Assembly (NCBI RefSeq): GCF_000313135.1
Contig: NW_004457244.1
Coordinates: 86,798 to 110,481, forward strand
Length of the DNA: 23,684 nt
From: Acanthamoeba castellanii str. Neff
Lineage: Eukaryota > Discosea > Longamoebia > Acanthamoebidae
Direction: 5' to 3'
Positions within the stretch are counted from its first letter, which is position 1; each line of letters starts with the position of its first letter. Under the pieces are notes generated by a model. That model saw only the letters and a program-made list of their open reading frames with translations, searched no databases and was not told the DNA's origin. A program made the position numbers and the translations under genes. Below are positions 9,801-18,700 of this stretch, in pieces.

Positions 9801-12800
9801 GCCAGGCGCGGGAGCATAGGGGGGGGGTACCGGGGGTCTCGACGAGGAGGGCCACGGAGTCCTTGATGGTGAGCTGCCAGTCGGAGCGGAAGGTCCGCAC
9901 CTGGTCGGACACGAACGACTTGACCGACTCGTTGAACCGTTCCTGTTGTGCAACCGCCACAATCCGCCGAACCACGTCAGCAATTGCAACGCGCCAAAAA
10001 AAAAAAAAGGAGAGGGGAGCACCTGGGACTCGGGACCCTGGTACTCCTCGTCGGACGAGGAGAAGAAGAGCTGGATGCGGGCGAGGGTGGTCATGATGAG
10101 GCCCACCTGCTGGTCGTTCAACGCGATCCAGATCTTCTTGTCGGCCTTCATCGTCGCCGCGTCCTGCGGACCCGGGTCGGCGCCCTGCAACCACCGCAGC
10201 CCAGCAAGCGAACGACAACATAGGTAGATGAGGTGAGTTTTTCTATACTATTCATATACGTGCATTCCACACTTGACCATATGAAATGCCAAGAATGGGG
10301 GCCGGCGGGCGTACGGGGTGTTCGGCGGGGTGCTGCTTCTCCCACCGCACCTGGGCGTTGGGGCGCTGGCCGCGGCGCGGGGTGGCGTCGTGGCTCACCA
10401 CGTCGGCAAAGTCGCTGGCCTCGAGCGGGCAGAAGAGGGTGAAGAAGGGCGACCCGTAGTGCTGCGGGCAGTACACGCGGAGGTGGTTGAGGTTGGCCTT
10501 GACGATGTTGCGCGTGCAGTGGTTCTCGAACACCAGCTCCATCGGCTCGAACTCGATTCGCGCGAGGGTGCCGCTCTCCGTGTCGAAGCTCAGCTGCCCG
10601 CGCGCCATCCGCAGCATCGCCATGAACCTGATCCCACCAACCATGTACTCTCATCGTGAGAAAAGAAGCACATTTCGGGAATGGTGGGCCGTGTGTGCCG
10701 TGAGCGTACAGAATGGGCGGGCTCTCGTCGACAGGGGCCGCGGCGAGGGTTTCCCGCTCAACGCCGGTGAGGTCGGCGGCCATGTGTGCGACGCCGCTCA
10801 TGGCGGCCTCGATGATTCGCTGCATCACCTGCTCAGCCTGCTGCTCCGTCTGCTCGGCAATCGCTGCGCGCGACCTGCCGTTTTAACAAATCCCGATCGT
10901 CGGTCAATCCAAGTCAACCAGCCAACTAGTTGATCAACCAACCGACGAAACTTGCGCACATGCGTACCAGGCGAGGCGCTCGTCGAGCACGTCGAGGAGG
11001 TAGAGGTAGTGGTTCTTGTTGATCTGGCCCCGCACCTCGCTGAACTGGAGATAGAACTCCAGCTGGGGCTTGAGCAGCGTGAGCTCCCGGAACTCGTGGA
11101 AGAAGACCACAGCGTGGATGTCGAGCGGCTCCAGCACCACCTGCGGATCCGCGCTCGGGTGCGGCAGCGTCTCGCATCGGGCCTTCGTCAACTTGGCCTG
11201 CAATCGCGTGGCGAGGAATGTTTGGAATGAGGCTGGAAGAAAAGAGAGAGAGAGAGAGAGAGAAAGAGTGGTTGCGTGGCATCGTCGTAATGAATGATTA
11301 CCTGGAAGACGTGGGAGATGATGGTGGAGTGGTCGCTGCGCATGTAGGATGATGTGAAGTCGCGCGGGTGGGCCGGAAACTCCTCCTCCTCGGCCTCGGA
11401 CGAGGGGCGGAAGAACGGCCCGGCGAATGCCGCCGGGCGCTCGGTCTCCGGATCGCAGCTGGCAAACACCAGCCTGGTACGGGGAAAGGCAAAGCCATGG
11501 CTACGGTGAGCAAAGCGCAGGATCGCAGAAAAGAAAAAGAGAGAAAAGAAGGGGCTGTGAGAGGCAGCATCTACCGGTCGGCGTGGATGAGGAGGACGAT
11601 GGAAGCGATGTGGTGCGGGCCCTTGTGGCCGGCAAAGGGCGGGAGCACGACGGAGCAGCCGACGGCCTCGACCTTGAACTTGACATAGTCGTAGAGCATG
11701 GATTCGACCACGGCGTCGAGGCCCTCCTCGACGGCCTTCTCGAGCAGCTTGGCCCGCGGCCCCTCGGTGAAGAAGCTCTGCAGGCGCTTCCACACGTCGC
11801 GGTCGAACACGAGCTGCACGCCGTTGAACTGCAGATTGACCTCCTTGGTCGAGTAGTAGACCGAGTTCTGCCGCGTCTTGCGCGGCTCCTGGTGCTGAAT
11901 GTACTTGAGCCGCATGTAGGGCGCCGCCGTGAGGTCCTCCTCCTTGCCGGCGCCGTCGACGTCGTTGGTGGTGGTTAAGGTGGCGGATGAGGTGGTGGTG
12001 GAGAGGGTGGGCGTGTCCTTGGAGAGGAGGGTGGTGTAGGCGGGGTGCTTCAGGCGCGAAGGCTGCAGCTCGGCCAGCGAGAAGCGGTCCACCACGACCT
12101 GGATCTCGGTCTGGTGGATCTCCACCTCCTCGCCGGCCTCGTTGAGCCGGCAGCTGACGGCGTCGGGAATGAAGCTCGCCGCAAAGTTCTCGAACTGGAT
12201 GCGCGCCAGGCCCGACGGAGCGCCCAGCACGATCTCCATGATGTCCACCTCGCCCCGCCCCACGAACAGGTTGTACGAGATCTTGTTGATGTCCTGCCCG
12301 GGGTCCGACGACTTGAGGTAGGACTCGTCGAAGGGGTCCACCCATTCGGTGTCCTGGCATTGACACAACCTGATTAGCCACCACACACACACATGCAAAG
12401 AAAAGAAAAGAAAAAGAAGGAAAAAGAAGGAGAAAGAAAGAAGCCGAGCACCTCATCGGAGTAGGGGGACTCCGTCGCCGCCGCCTGACCGGGTTCTTTC
12501 GCAGAGGGCGACAGGCCCTCTGGCGTCGCCTCGTTGCCGCCCTCTTCTGCCTTTTGCTCGTCGGAAGCCTCCGTGTGGGCGGTTGGCTGGTGCGACTGCT
12601 CGGGGGTCGGCGGTGCCGAGAGACCTCCGTTGGCGTTGCGGTACTCGATGTCCCACGCGACCGACTCGCTGAGGGTCTCGTCGGTGTCTTCGGTTCGGTC
12701 GCCGCCGGGGATGGCCGGCACCACGTCCTCGTAGTCGGAGTCCTCGTCTTCGTCGTTGTCTTCGCTTTCGCGGTACCCATCGTCGCCGCCGTCGTGCGGG

Positions 12801-14859
12801 TCGTGCTGGGCGCGCCACAGCATGCTCGTGAAGCGGGACCACATCGTCGGGGCCGCCTCCTCCGCCTCCTCGTCATCATCCTGGCCTTCCTCCTCCTCCA
12901 CCTCTTGTGCCGGCTCCTCGCCTTCTTGGCTGCATTGCGCAAAGGTGATGGCGGTGATGATGGATGGGGTTAAGTAATGACGCTGATAACCGGGGTAGGT
13001 GAAGGGGGGGGGAAGGAGAGAGCGCACCTGTCCAGTTCGTCCGAGGGGGACTGTGCGTTGGGGGGTGTCTGGCGGGCGAAGCACGACAGGACGCCCTCCA
13101 GCAGTGATCTGGTGCGTAGCGGTGTGTAGCGGGGTAAACCCCGGCAGTCAGTATAGCTTCCAGAGAGGAAAGCGGCAAAAGGCCAGAAAGCCCGAAGACC
13201 GGAGGAGGAGGCCATGACGGCGCGCGCACCTGCAGAGCTGGTACTGGTCGGCGTTGAGGGACAAGAGAAGCTGCTCCACGTTGAGGTCCACTTGGAAGCA
13301 CAGCAGATCGCCCGTGGTCGCGTCCTTCTTTTGCTTCACCTGCGAGAGAGAGAGAGAGAGAATAGAATGAGACCCAGACATGGCCCCATGAAGCGTGTAG
13401 TTGAGTGCAACGATTGCGTAGCATTCAACATTCAACACCATTCGGCAACAACAACATTCAAAGGTGGGGAGGACACGTACGTGCGACTCGATGGGGGTGT
13501 TCTGGATGAGCACGAGGTCGGGCTTCTCGTGCCGGAGCAGGGCCAGGGCAACGCTGCCCAGTGTCATTTTCTTGTAGAGGATGACCTCGTGCCGATCGTT
13601 GACGGCCATCGTGTCTGTCAGGTCATCCACCACCTGCGATCACAACCGGGTTTCCCATTCTCTCTCAGTCAATACTCACCTGCCCATGTGGCCCAGCACA
13701 TACTTAACATAATAATGGTAATAATGGTAATAATGGTAATAATAATAATCATCGCGAACCTCCCACTGAGCGTTGGTGGACTGAATGGTGATGTGGTGAA
13801 CGTCCAAGCGGAGCGCCGGCGGCGTCCAATGGCCGATTCCCTTGTCCTGCAACGCACAAACATCGTCTAATCAGCTGCACACGTCACACGGCGCACGGCA
13901 CACGGCACACCGTGTGCGCTTGCCCACAAGAACGGAAAAAAGTGAAAGTGCAGGGTGAGCAATGGGTAGCGGGCAGGCAGACCTTCTGCGGACCCAGAGT
14001 CTGTATGGTGAAGTGGAGCTCCTCGATCTCGAGCTTGATCCCCTCGATCAGCTTGGCCGCAAAGCCTCGACTGGTCTCCTTGCTGTACACAACGTGTACG
14101 CGTGAGTCCTCCCGCAGGAAAGAGGAAGAGATTCCTCCATCGATGGAGAGAGGGGAGAAAGCGAGTGTCTGTGTGGCTGTGTGGCTGTGTGGCTGTGTAC
14201 GGTTGGGTGGAAGGCGGGGCGGGGTCCTGCGCGCGGATGACGGCGGGTTCGGAGAGGATGATGTCGATCCGCCCGAGCAGGAACGTCACGGGCTTGGTGC
14301 GCAGCGCCGACCATGGCACCTGCGACAAAAAGAACACACACACCACAGAGAGAGAGAGAGAGAGAGGAGACGTCAGCGCCATCGCCGGCGAGAGGTGCCA
14401 GCGCAAGCTCCTCATTCGGGACAGGTTGGTGAGAGAACAGAAGAGCATGGAGCCGAGGCAGCACGTACCGAGACAGCGAGGCGGGAACAGCGGACCTGCC
14501 GCACCTCGAGGTTGGGCGGCACGTGCAGGAGCTCCTGGATGACCTCCTCCTTGAACTCTGTATGGCGAGGATGATAATTTAGAATACAAGAATAAATAAA
14601 TAACAAAAGTGCCACAGTATTTCTTATTTATTTGTATTATTTAGTAATAAATAAATACTGCATTGATTATATGGGGCGTGGATACAATGAAGGAGGAAGG
14701 AGCGATTGGTGATGCAACCCGGAGGAAGCGCTTTCGAATTTATGAGATGGAGGGTGTACCAAGGTTTTTAAGCTGCCAATCCTGAAAGTTGTCAGAGGAG
14801 TAGTTCTTTACGAAGGAGCCCATGTAGCCGTTGAGCACAGAGCCCACGAGCCGCTGCAT
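1..14859 (-). CDS. VPS13: VPS13-family bridge-like lipid transfer protein (3' end beyond the window)
   Basis: VPS13 proteins form long hydrophobic grooves that carry phospholipids between membranes at organelle contact sites. The start is the ATG at 14859, opening MQRLVGSVLNGYMGSF, a typical chorein N-terminus; an in-frame ATG at 14934 would add 25 unconserved residues. I modelled 39 exons, about 3,350 residues, listed in the segment entries below. In order they give the chorein domain, an acidic low-complexity insert, a long groove-forming rod, the VAB (SHR-BD) adaptor domain with low-complexity inserts, and the post-VAB segment with QADNMLPEAEYPVLL, equivalent to the family's QxDNQ...PV pattern. 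The C-terminal ATG2_C and PH-like parts lie beyond position 1. Phases agree at all junctions except inside exon 29. Full-length relatives are about 3,100 to 4,400 residues. Which VPS13 paralogue this is cannot be told; I saw no UBA domain. The family call is secure; individual exon ends are hand-placed. Confidence 0.93.
1532..1627. repeat. GTGCGTG-type tandem repeat in VPS13 intron 35
   Basis: About 96 bases of GTGCGTG units with periodic single-base slips fill most of the intron between exons 35 and 36. On the transcribed strand they read CACGCAC. The intron is a multiple of three and free of stops in the exon frame. Confidence 0.9.
3732..3786. repeat. CA/CGCA-rich tandem repeat before VPS13 exon 35
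   Basis: Repeats of ACACGCACATAC-like units (plus strand) lie in the intron immediately upstream of exon 35. On the transcript they form a UG-rich tract next to the acceptor. Confidence 0.85.
4456..4510. repeat. GTGTGTGCG tandem repeat in VPS13 intron 32
   Basis: Several near-identical copies of a ten-base GTGTGTGCGG unit lie just inside the donor of intron 32 (4542-4365). A separate GGCA tetranucleotide run is at 4205-4225 in intron 33. Confidence 0.85.
7179..7232. repeat. CCAA/CCACCAA repeat before VPS13 exon 26
   Basis: A run of CCAA and CCACCAA units on the plus strand abuts the acceptor of exon 26. On the transcript it is a GGUUGG-rich tract. Confidence 0.85.
7677..7852. repeat. CA run and GGAT run in VPS13 intron 23
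   Basis: The intron between exons 23 and 24 (7870-7662) contains a CA dinucleotide run at about 7677-7708 and a GGAT tetranucleotide run at 7831-7852. Nothing else recognisable lies between them. Confidence 0.85.
8239..8307. repeat. GT/GGTGT microsatellite in VPS13 intron 21
   Basis: A pure GT run passes into interrupted GTGTGG units within the intron 8357-8212. On the transcript it is AC-rich, opposite to the UG tracts next to most other acceptors in this window. Confidence 0.9.
9141..9218. repeat. AAGTACCAAG and AAG tandem repeats in VPS13 intron 18
   Basis: Four AAGTACCAAG units occur in two pairs separated by AAG runs. On the transcript each unit contains GGTACTT, which resembles the donor sequences used in this gene. 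Confidence 0.9.
11243..11268. repeat. AG dinucleotide run in VPS13 intron 11
   Basis: The AG run lies in the intron 11301-11198 and becomes a CU tract on the transcript. Similar runs sit at about 13342-13361, directly at the exon 7 acceptor, and at about 14346-14367 upstream of exon 3. These may serve as polypyrimidine tracts. Confidence 0.85.
12452..12929 (-). other. VPS13: VPS13 exon 9: acidic, disordered insert
   Basis: One 478-base exon (residues about 280-439). It is dominated by Glu/Asp runs such as EVEEEEGQDDDEEAEE and DNDEDEDSDYEDV, with a short hydrophobic patch TMWSRFTSMLWRA. It lies between the chorein domain and the next folded segment, where VPS13 proteins commonly have a flexible linker of variable length. 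VPS13 relatives often carry a phospho-FFAT motif for VAP binding in such a place, but I cannot point to a convincing core here. The function of the insert is unknown. The exon itself is supported by phase-compatible CAG acceptor and GTGCTC donor. Confidence 0.8.
13709..13749. repeat. TAATAATGG repeat in VPS13 intron 5
   Basis: Three to four nine-base TAATAATGG-like units followed by TAA runs make an AT-rich patch in the intron 13759-13634. The surrounding exons are strongly GC-rich. Confidence 0.85.
14583..14657. repeat. AT-rich inverted repeat in VPS13 intron 1
   Basis: AATACAAGAATAAATAAATA (from 14583) is followed by TTATTTATTTGTATT (14624-14638), an imperfect inverted repeat with a loop of about 20 bases. 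A third AATAAATAAATAC copy follows at about 14645-14657. This is the most AT-rich spot in the window and lies within the first VPS13 intron (14759-14558). Confidence 0.7.
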
Positions 14860-15739
14860 CTTGAGCGACCCTTGTGTGCCGGCTCCCGGGCACGGCGTTT
14901 GTTTCTTTTCTCTTCCCGAATGCTCGTGCGCCAACCCACCGCAGCATGCAGGAAAAGGAGAGAAAAGACAGCAAAATTGGCTGATTTCTTGCCCAGGAGC
15001 CTAACGTGAGGGCCAGCTTGAGCAGCAAGAGCAGGACAGGCGTTGGCTCGCAGGTCGTGGCCCACCTTAAGCACATGTGCCTCAAGCACCCACTGGAGAC
15101 CACTCTTGCTGAAGAGCTGGCTGCTGTCCTGCTCAACATCAAAGAACCCACTATATGTGCAGGATTTGGTCACTATCACAGACATCATGTGACTTACATC
15201 ACTGCACCAGTGGGCCATGCAACACTGGCATTGGGCAAGGAGCTGCAAGTGGGCTCAACACAATGCTGTGGCTCAATGCCAATTGTGCACAGAGTGGGAA
15301 GGTGAGGCCAGGATGAGAATTGAGGCCTTGAGGAAGCAACTGATTGCCTCAAGATCTGAGTCCTCAAGGAATTTGGAGTGGAAGGTGAGGAGCCAGTTGG
15401 TCAGAGAGGAGGTTGCTGTCAGCAACAGGAGTAAAGCCAATGTGCATTGGGAAGCTGCTCAAGAAAACCATACAGTTGCTGATATAGAAAAGTGGGTGTT
15501 ACTGAGCAGGCTTACTGATTAACCAGTTGAAACAGTTTGGGACTAACTGGTCACTCCTCATGTTGTCCATTTTTTTGCGATTCCACAGGCAACCCTGTTT
15601 TGAGAGCTTCTGGTGTGTTTATCTCTTGTGCGCACCCCTTGTGGTGGCTCCCAGCAAGCCAGGCGAGAAAAGAACGGGAAAAAAAGGGAAATCAAGCAAG
15701 TAGTGGAGGGCGCCAAAGATGAAGAGGCCGCACAGCACA
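14860..15739. promoter_or_regulatory. Divergent intergenic region between VPS13 and INTS4
   Basis: The 880 bases between the two start codons must hold both 5' untranslated regions and probably both promoters. I see no TATA element or other core motif that I can defend. The centre (about 15005-15540) is compositionally unlike promoter or neighbouring coding DNA and is listed separately. Two flanks, about 14860-15000 and 15540-15739, are the more likely sites of promoter elements. The region is called regulatory from gene orientation only. Confidence 0.4.
15005..15540 (+). other. Unrecognised lower-GC block with overlapping reading frames
   Basis: I do not recognise this segment. It is about 45 to 55 percent GC in lines I counted, against roughly 65 to 70 percent in nearby exons, and uses codons such as TTG, AGG, GCT and CAA that are rare in the three genes. 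One plus frame runs 15006-15305 (MRASLSSKSRTGVGSQ...). A second runs 15217-15522, with WAQHNAVAQCQLCTEWEGE followed by a charged, probably helical stretch (RMRIEALRKQLIASRSES). The second frame is open upstream of its ATG only as far as a TGA at about 15190. A minus-strand frame (15248-14808) is also open. It could be a small gene, a decayed mobile element or an insertion. No terminal repeats or target duplications were found by eye. Confidence 0.45.
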
Positions 15740-15762
15740 ATGAGCGCGGCGGAGGGTTCGCG
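15740..15762 (+). other. INTS4: INTS4 micro first coding exon
   Basis: ATGAGCGCGGCGGAGGGTTCGCG followed by GTACGC encodes MSAAEGS plus two bases of Arg. It joins in phase to exon 2 at 16038 (TTTCAG acceptor), giving MSAAEGSRTLATQEGLTLA. CACA precedes the ATG, a reasonable start context. I preferred it to downstream ATGs at 15876 and 15985. The 15985 frame reaches exon 2 only by reading through the acceptor, and the 15876 frame is wrong for exon 2. Confidence 0.72.
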
Positions 15763-18700
15763 GTACGCGCTTGCTGCCATATCCTGATTACTTCGTTCTA
15801 ATCGAGAAGGAATCAGGATATTTGGGTTGGAAAAAAAAATGATTTATTCATTCCAAATCCCCCAGGACCTACATAATGGTGGAGGATTCGCCCACACCGC
15901 TCCATGTTGTTCCTTCATCACGGCCCATGATGGAACCCATTATGGCACTCCACCCCTCTTGCGCTGCTTTGCGTTGTTCGTTGTTTGTGCTTCCCCCCCC
16001 CCGCACCTGGTCGTGTTCATGTTTTTGCTCATTTCAGCACGCTGGCCACGCAGGAGGGCCTCACGCTCGCCTCAGTGCCGCCAGCGCCACCACCGGGCAG
16101 CGCAGCGGTGCTGTCTCAGCAGCAGCAGCAGCCGCCGCCGCCTCCATCCGACTCAGTGGCGGCCGGCGGGCGTAGCGGCAGCATGCACCAGCTCTTCATT
16201 CGACCCACCCTGCGCAGCCTCGTACGACCCCACCCACCCACCACGTGCCATCGCCTTCTCCCTTTCTGCCTGGCAGCCCCCCTCCCCAATGGCAGGCCTC
16301 TCTGCTAACCGCTCGCCCCGCGCGGATCCGTGCCACCAGCTGGCGGAGGGGTTCGCGAACGTGCGGGCCAGCCAGGCGTCGGTGCGGCGGACCGCGCTGC
16401 TGAGCGCCGCTCGGTCGCTGTCTCTTCTCGATGCCGGCCAGTCGGGGTTAGCCCTCATTCTGCGTGCCGCCGCCGCTGCCGCCGCCGCGTGTGCCCGCCG
16501 CGCACACATGCACATGCTCACCGTGTGCTGTGTGTGTGTGTGTGCTGTGTGTGTGTGTTGTTTGCTTCCAACGTGGAGGCTGTTGGTGGAGGTGCTGCTG
16601 CAGCAGCTCGACGCAGAGACCGAAGGCGACATCCAATCCTCGCTCGCCACGCTTCTCTCCTCGCTGGCCATCCAGCCTCACGTCGCGCCTGAGCCCATAG
16701 CCACGGCTCTTCTCCATCACGTAGCCCAGCCTCAGCCCCTTTCTATATGATTGGTGGTCAGGTTGTTCTTACACGCGACCGTTAACACCCAATCGCACCT
16801 GCAGTTGCACCACAGTTCGGGCAAAGTGCGCGCTCAGGTGCTGGCGTCCCTGCAGAAGATCGTGAAGGTTGGCTGTTATTTTTTTCTTTCTTTTCTCTTC
16901 TCTTTCTTCCCGCTTTCCTCAACCGCACGCGGTGCAGCTCCTGTGCTCACCGCACACACGCGACGCGCAATACGCAACACGCAACAGAGCAAGACGTTGA
17001 GCGCAGATTTGGTCGAGCTGGGCCTGGAGAGCGGACTCAAGCAGCTGGAGGACGACCACCACCGGGTGCGGCGGGAGGCCCTCCTGCTGGTGGCCCACCT
17101 CACACCCACCGATCCGGCCAACGCCGTCCACGCTCAGGCCATCCTCTCCCGCTTCACCTCCGACACTGACTTCCGCGTCCGCATGGTACACGGCCAGACC
17201 CCCACCCGTCGTCCATCACCTGCCCTCCCGCGACCCTTGGTTGTGACACGGCGTGATGTGGCGTGACGTAATCAGGCCGGGTTCGAGGGAGCGCTGGTGC
17301 TGCATGAGCGGGACGTGGCGCTCGACCTCGAAACGTTCTACTGGCGGGCCGTCCACGCGTTGGACGACGATGACTACGAGGAGGTCCGCACACAAGCACT
17401 CCACCTCGTCTGGTACCCGTCGCCCTTTGGGGTCCTTCCCTTTATTTGTTGTTCGTTGCAGTTGTTGCTAACTCGCAGGTAATGAACTTGTTGTTGTTGT
17501 TGTTGCTGTGTGTGTGTGTGTTTCAGGGTGTTGAGCAACATGTACAGCGAGCACATGGTGTCGGCACGAGGCAAGGCACACTCATCGGAGATGGTGCGAC
17601 TCGTGGACGATGGCTTCATGAAGATCTGCAACATGGTCATGGACCCCTCTATCGCCGTTCGCCGATTGGTACGCTGAACCCCGGCCACCTCGCGAGTGTC
17701 TCACTCGCCAGCGCTCCTCCTTCGCCCAAGCTAACAACAGTTCCAAATCACATTTGTTCTCTCTCTTTGTGTGTGTGTCGTGTGTGTGGTGTGTGTGGTG
17801 TGTGTGGTGTGTTGTGCCTTGGGCAGGCGTGTCAGTTGCTGGGCAGCATCAAGAATGTGAGGACGGGCTACCTCCTGCAGACGCTCAGCAAGGAGGTCAT
17901 CTCCAAGAAGGGTTAGTCTCTCCCCCCGCCACGTTCGCCGTAGACGTCTGACCAGACCGCGCACCGTTCTGATGAATTCTCTCCCCGGGCCGCCCCATAC
18001 CGTCATCACCATCATCATCCACATCCGGGTTGGCATGGTTGTGACACGTGGCGAGCAGGGAAGGGCGAGACGTGGACCAATCGCACGGCCCGCAACCAGT
18101 CGTCGGCCCGCAACCGCTCAATGCCCACAGTCGAGCAGGGCCTCTCCTACCTCCCCGGCACCGGTACGCTCCCCGCTCTCCGCCACCTTGCAAGCCTCGC
18201 TCTCCGTAGTACTGACCTGTTGGTGGGGGGGCTGCAGCGATCGGTGAAATGGAGCTCGACATGGAAGACTTCGTACTGTCCGATAGCGGGGCCGCCGGCG
18301 CCTTCATTCACGGCCTCGAAGACGAATTCTTTGAGGTACCAGGGTCGCCACATTCCCTTTCGCAACAACGTGTGTGTGTGTGTGTGTACGGTGTGTTTCT
18401 TCTTTGGCCGAGGCCTTAACCTGTGACGCATGCGCAGGTGAGGATGGCGGCGGTGGATTCTGTGTGCGAGCTGAGTCTGCGCTCGCGCCACCTGGCGTCG
18501 CGCGCACTGGAGTACATGGTGGACATGTTCAACGACGAGATCGAGGACGTGCGCGTCAATTCCATCCAAAGCGTGCACAAGATCCTGTCCAAGGTTGATC
18601 TCAAAGAGGAGCAGGTACCCCACCCACCCATCCACGTCCACGCAATCCTTATGGGCTGACTTGTGGTCACCTCGACCAACAACGCCCCGTCCGTCGCTGT

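Larger units (their letters stand above)
6164..12353 (-). other. VPS13: VPS13 exons 10-28: groove-forming rod
   Basis: Exons: 12353-11575, 11473-11302, 11197-10968, 10874-10710, 10627-10315, 10184-10023, 9942-9831, 9707-9541, 9475-9284, 9106-8942, 8821-8618, 8524-8358, 8211-8129, 8037-7871, 7661-7538, 7442-7309, 7175-6979, 6861-6441, 6306-6164 (residues about 440-1805). They encode alternating beta-strand segments and short helices typical of the repeating beta-groove. Family-like stretches include NSVYYSTKEVNLQFNGVQLV, LEPLDIHAVVFFHEFRELTL, VRDWEVRMVRPQFIMLLNI and VFKDWAILLPERFTESLTS. Exon 17 ends in a His/Gln tract, and exons 18, 20 and 25 carry polar linkers. Every junction keeps phase; exon 10 ends at GTAGAT and exon 11 at GTAATC, both off the local consensus. 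Confidence 0.88.
13028..14859 (-). other. VPS13: VPS13 exons 1-8: chorein N-terminal domain
   Basis: Exons, high to low coordinate: 14859-14760, 14557-14469, 14319-14201, 14082-13983, 13846-13760, 13633-13481, 13339-13230, 13108-13028 (residues 1-280). Joined, they read MQRLVGSVLNGYMGSF, then QDWQLKNLEFKEEVIQELL, then VPWSALRTKPVTFLLGRIDI. This follows the chorein order: N-terminal helix, a lipid-groove strand, then the 'PW..L..KPV' strand. NADQYQLCRSLLEGVL in exons 7-8 matches the helix closing the extended chorein region. In the family this end docks on the donor membrane, usually the ER, and takes up lipid. Phases agree at every junction here. Confidence 0.9.

Noticed and set aside
11188..12942. 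A 584-codon minus-strand frame across VPS13 exons 9-11
   Set aside because: Only its part over exon 11 is in the true frame. Elsewhere it is an Arg/Pro-rich shadow of exons 9 and 10 and reads through introns.
14860..14934. An N-terminal extension of VPS13 from the ATG at 14934
   Set aside because: The frame is open, but the 25 added residues are polar and unconserved, while the ATG at 14859 coincides with the usual chorein start.
15537..15740. A small coding exon or transposon terminal repeat beside the odd block
   Set aside because: An acceptor-like TTCCACAG at about 15583-15590 and short open frames are present, but no conserved protein, no matching inverted repeat and no target duplication could be seen.
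15827..16750. A 307-codon plus-strand frame overlapping INTS4 exons 2-4
   Set aside because: It matches INTS4 only at exon 4, reads through three introns and is in the wrong frame for exons 2 and, at their junction, does not fit the conserved phases.
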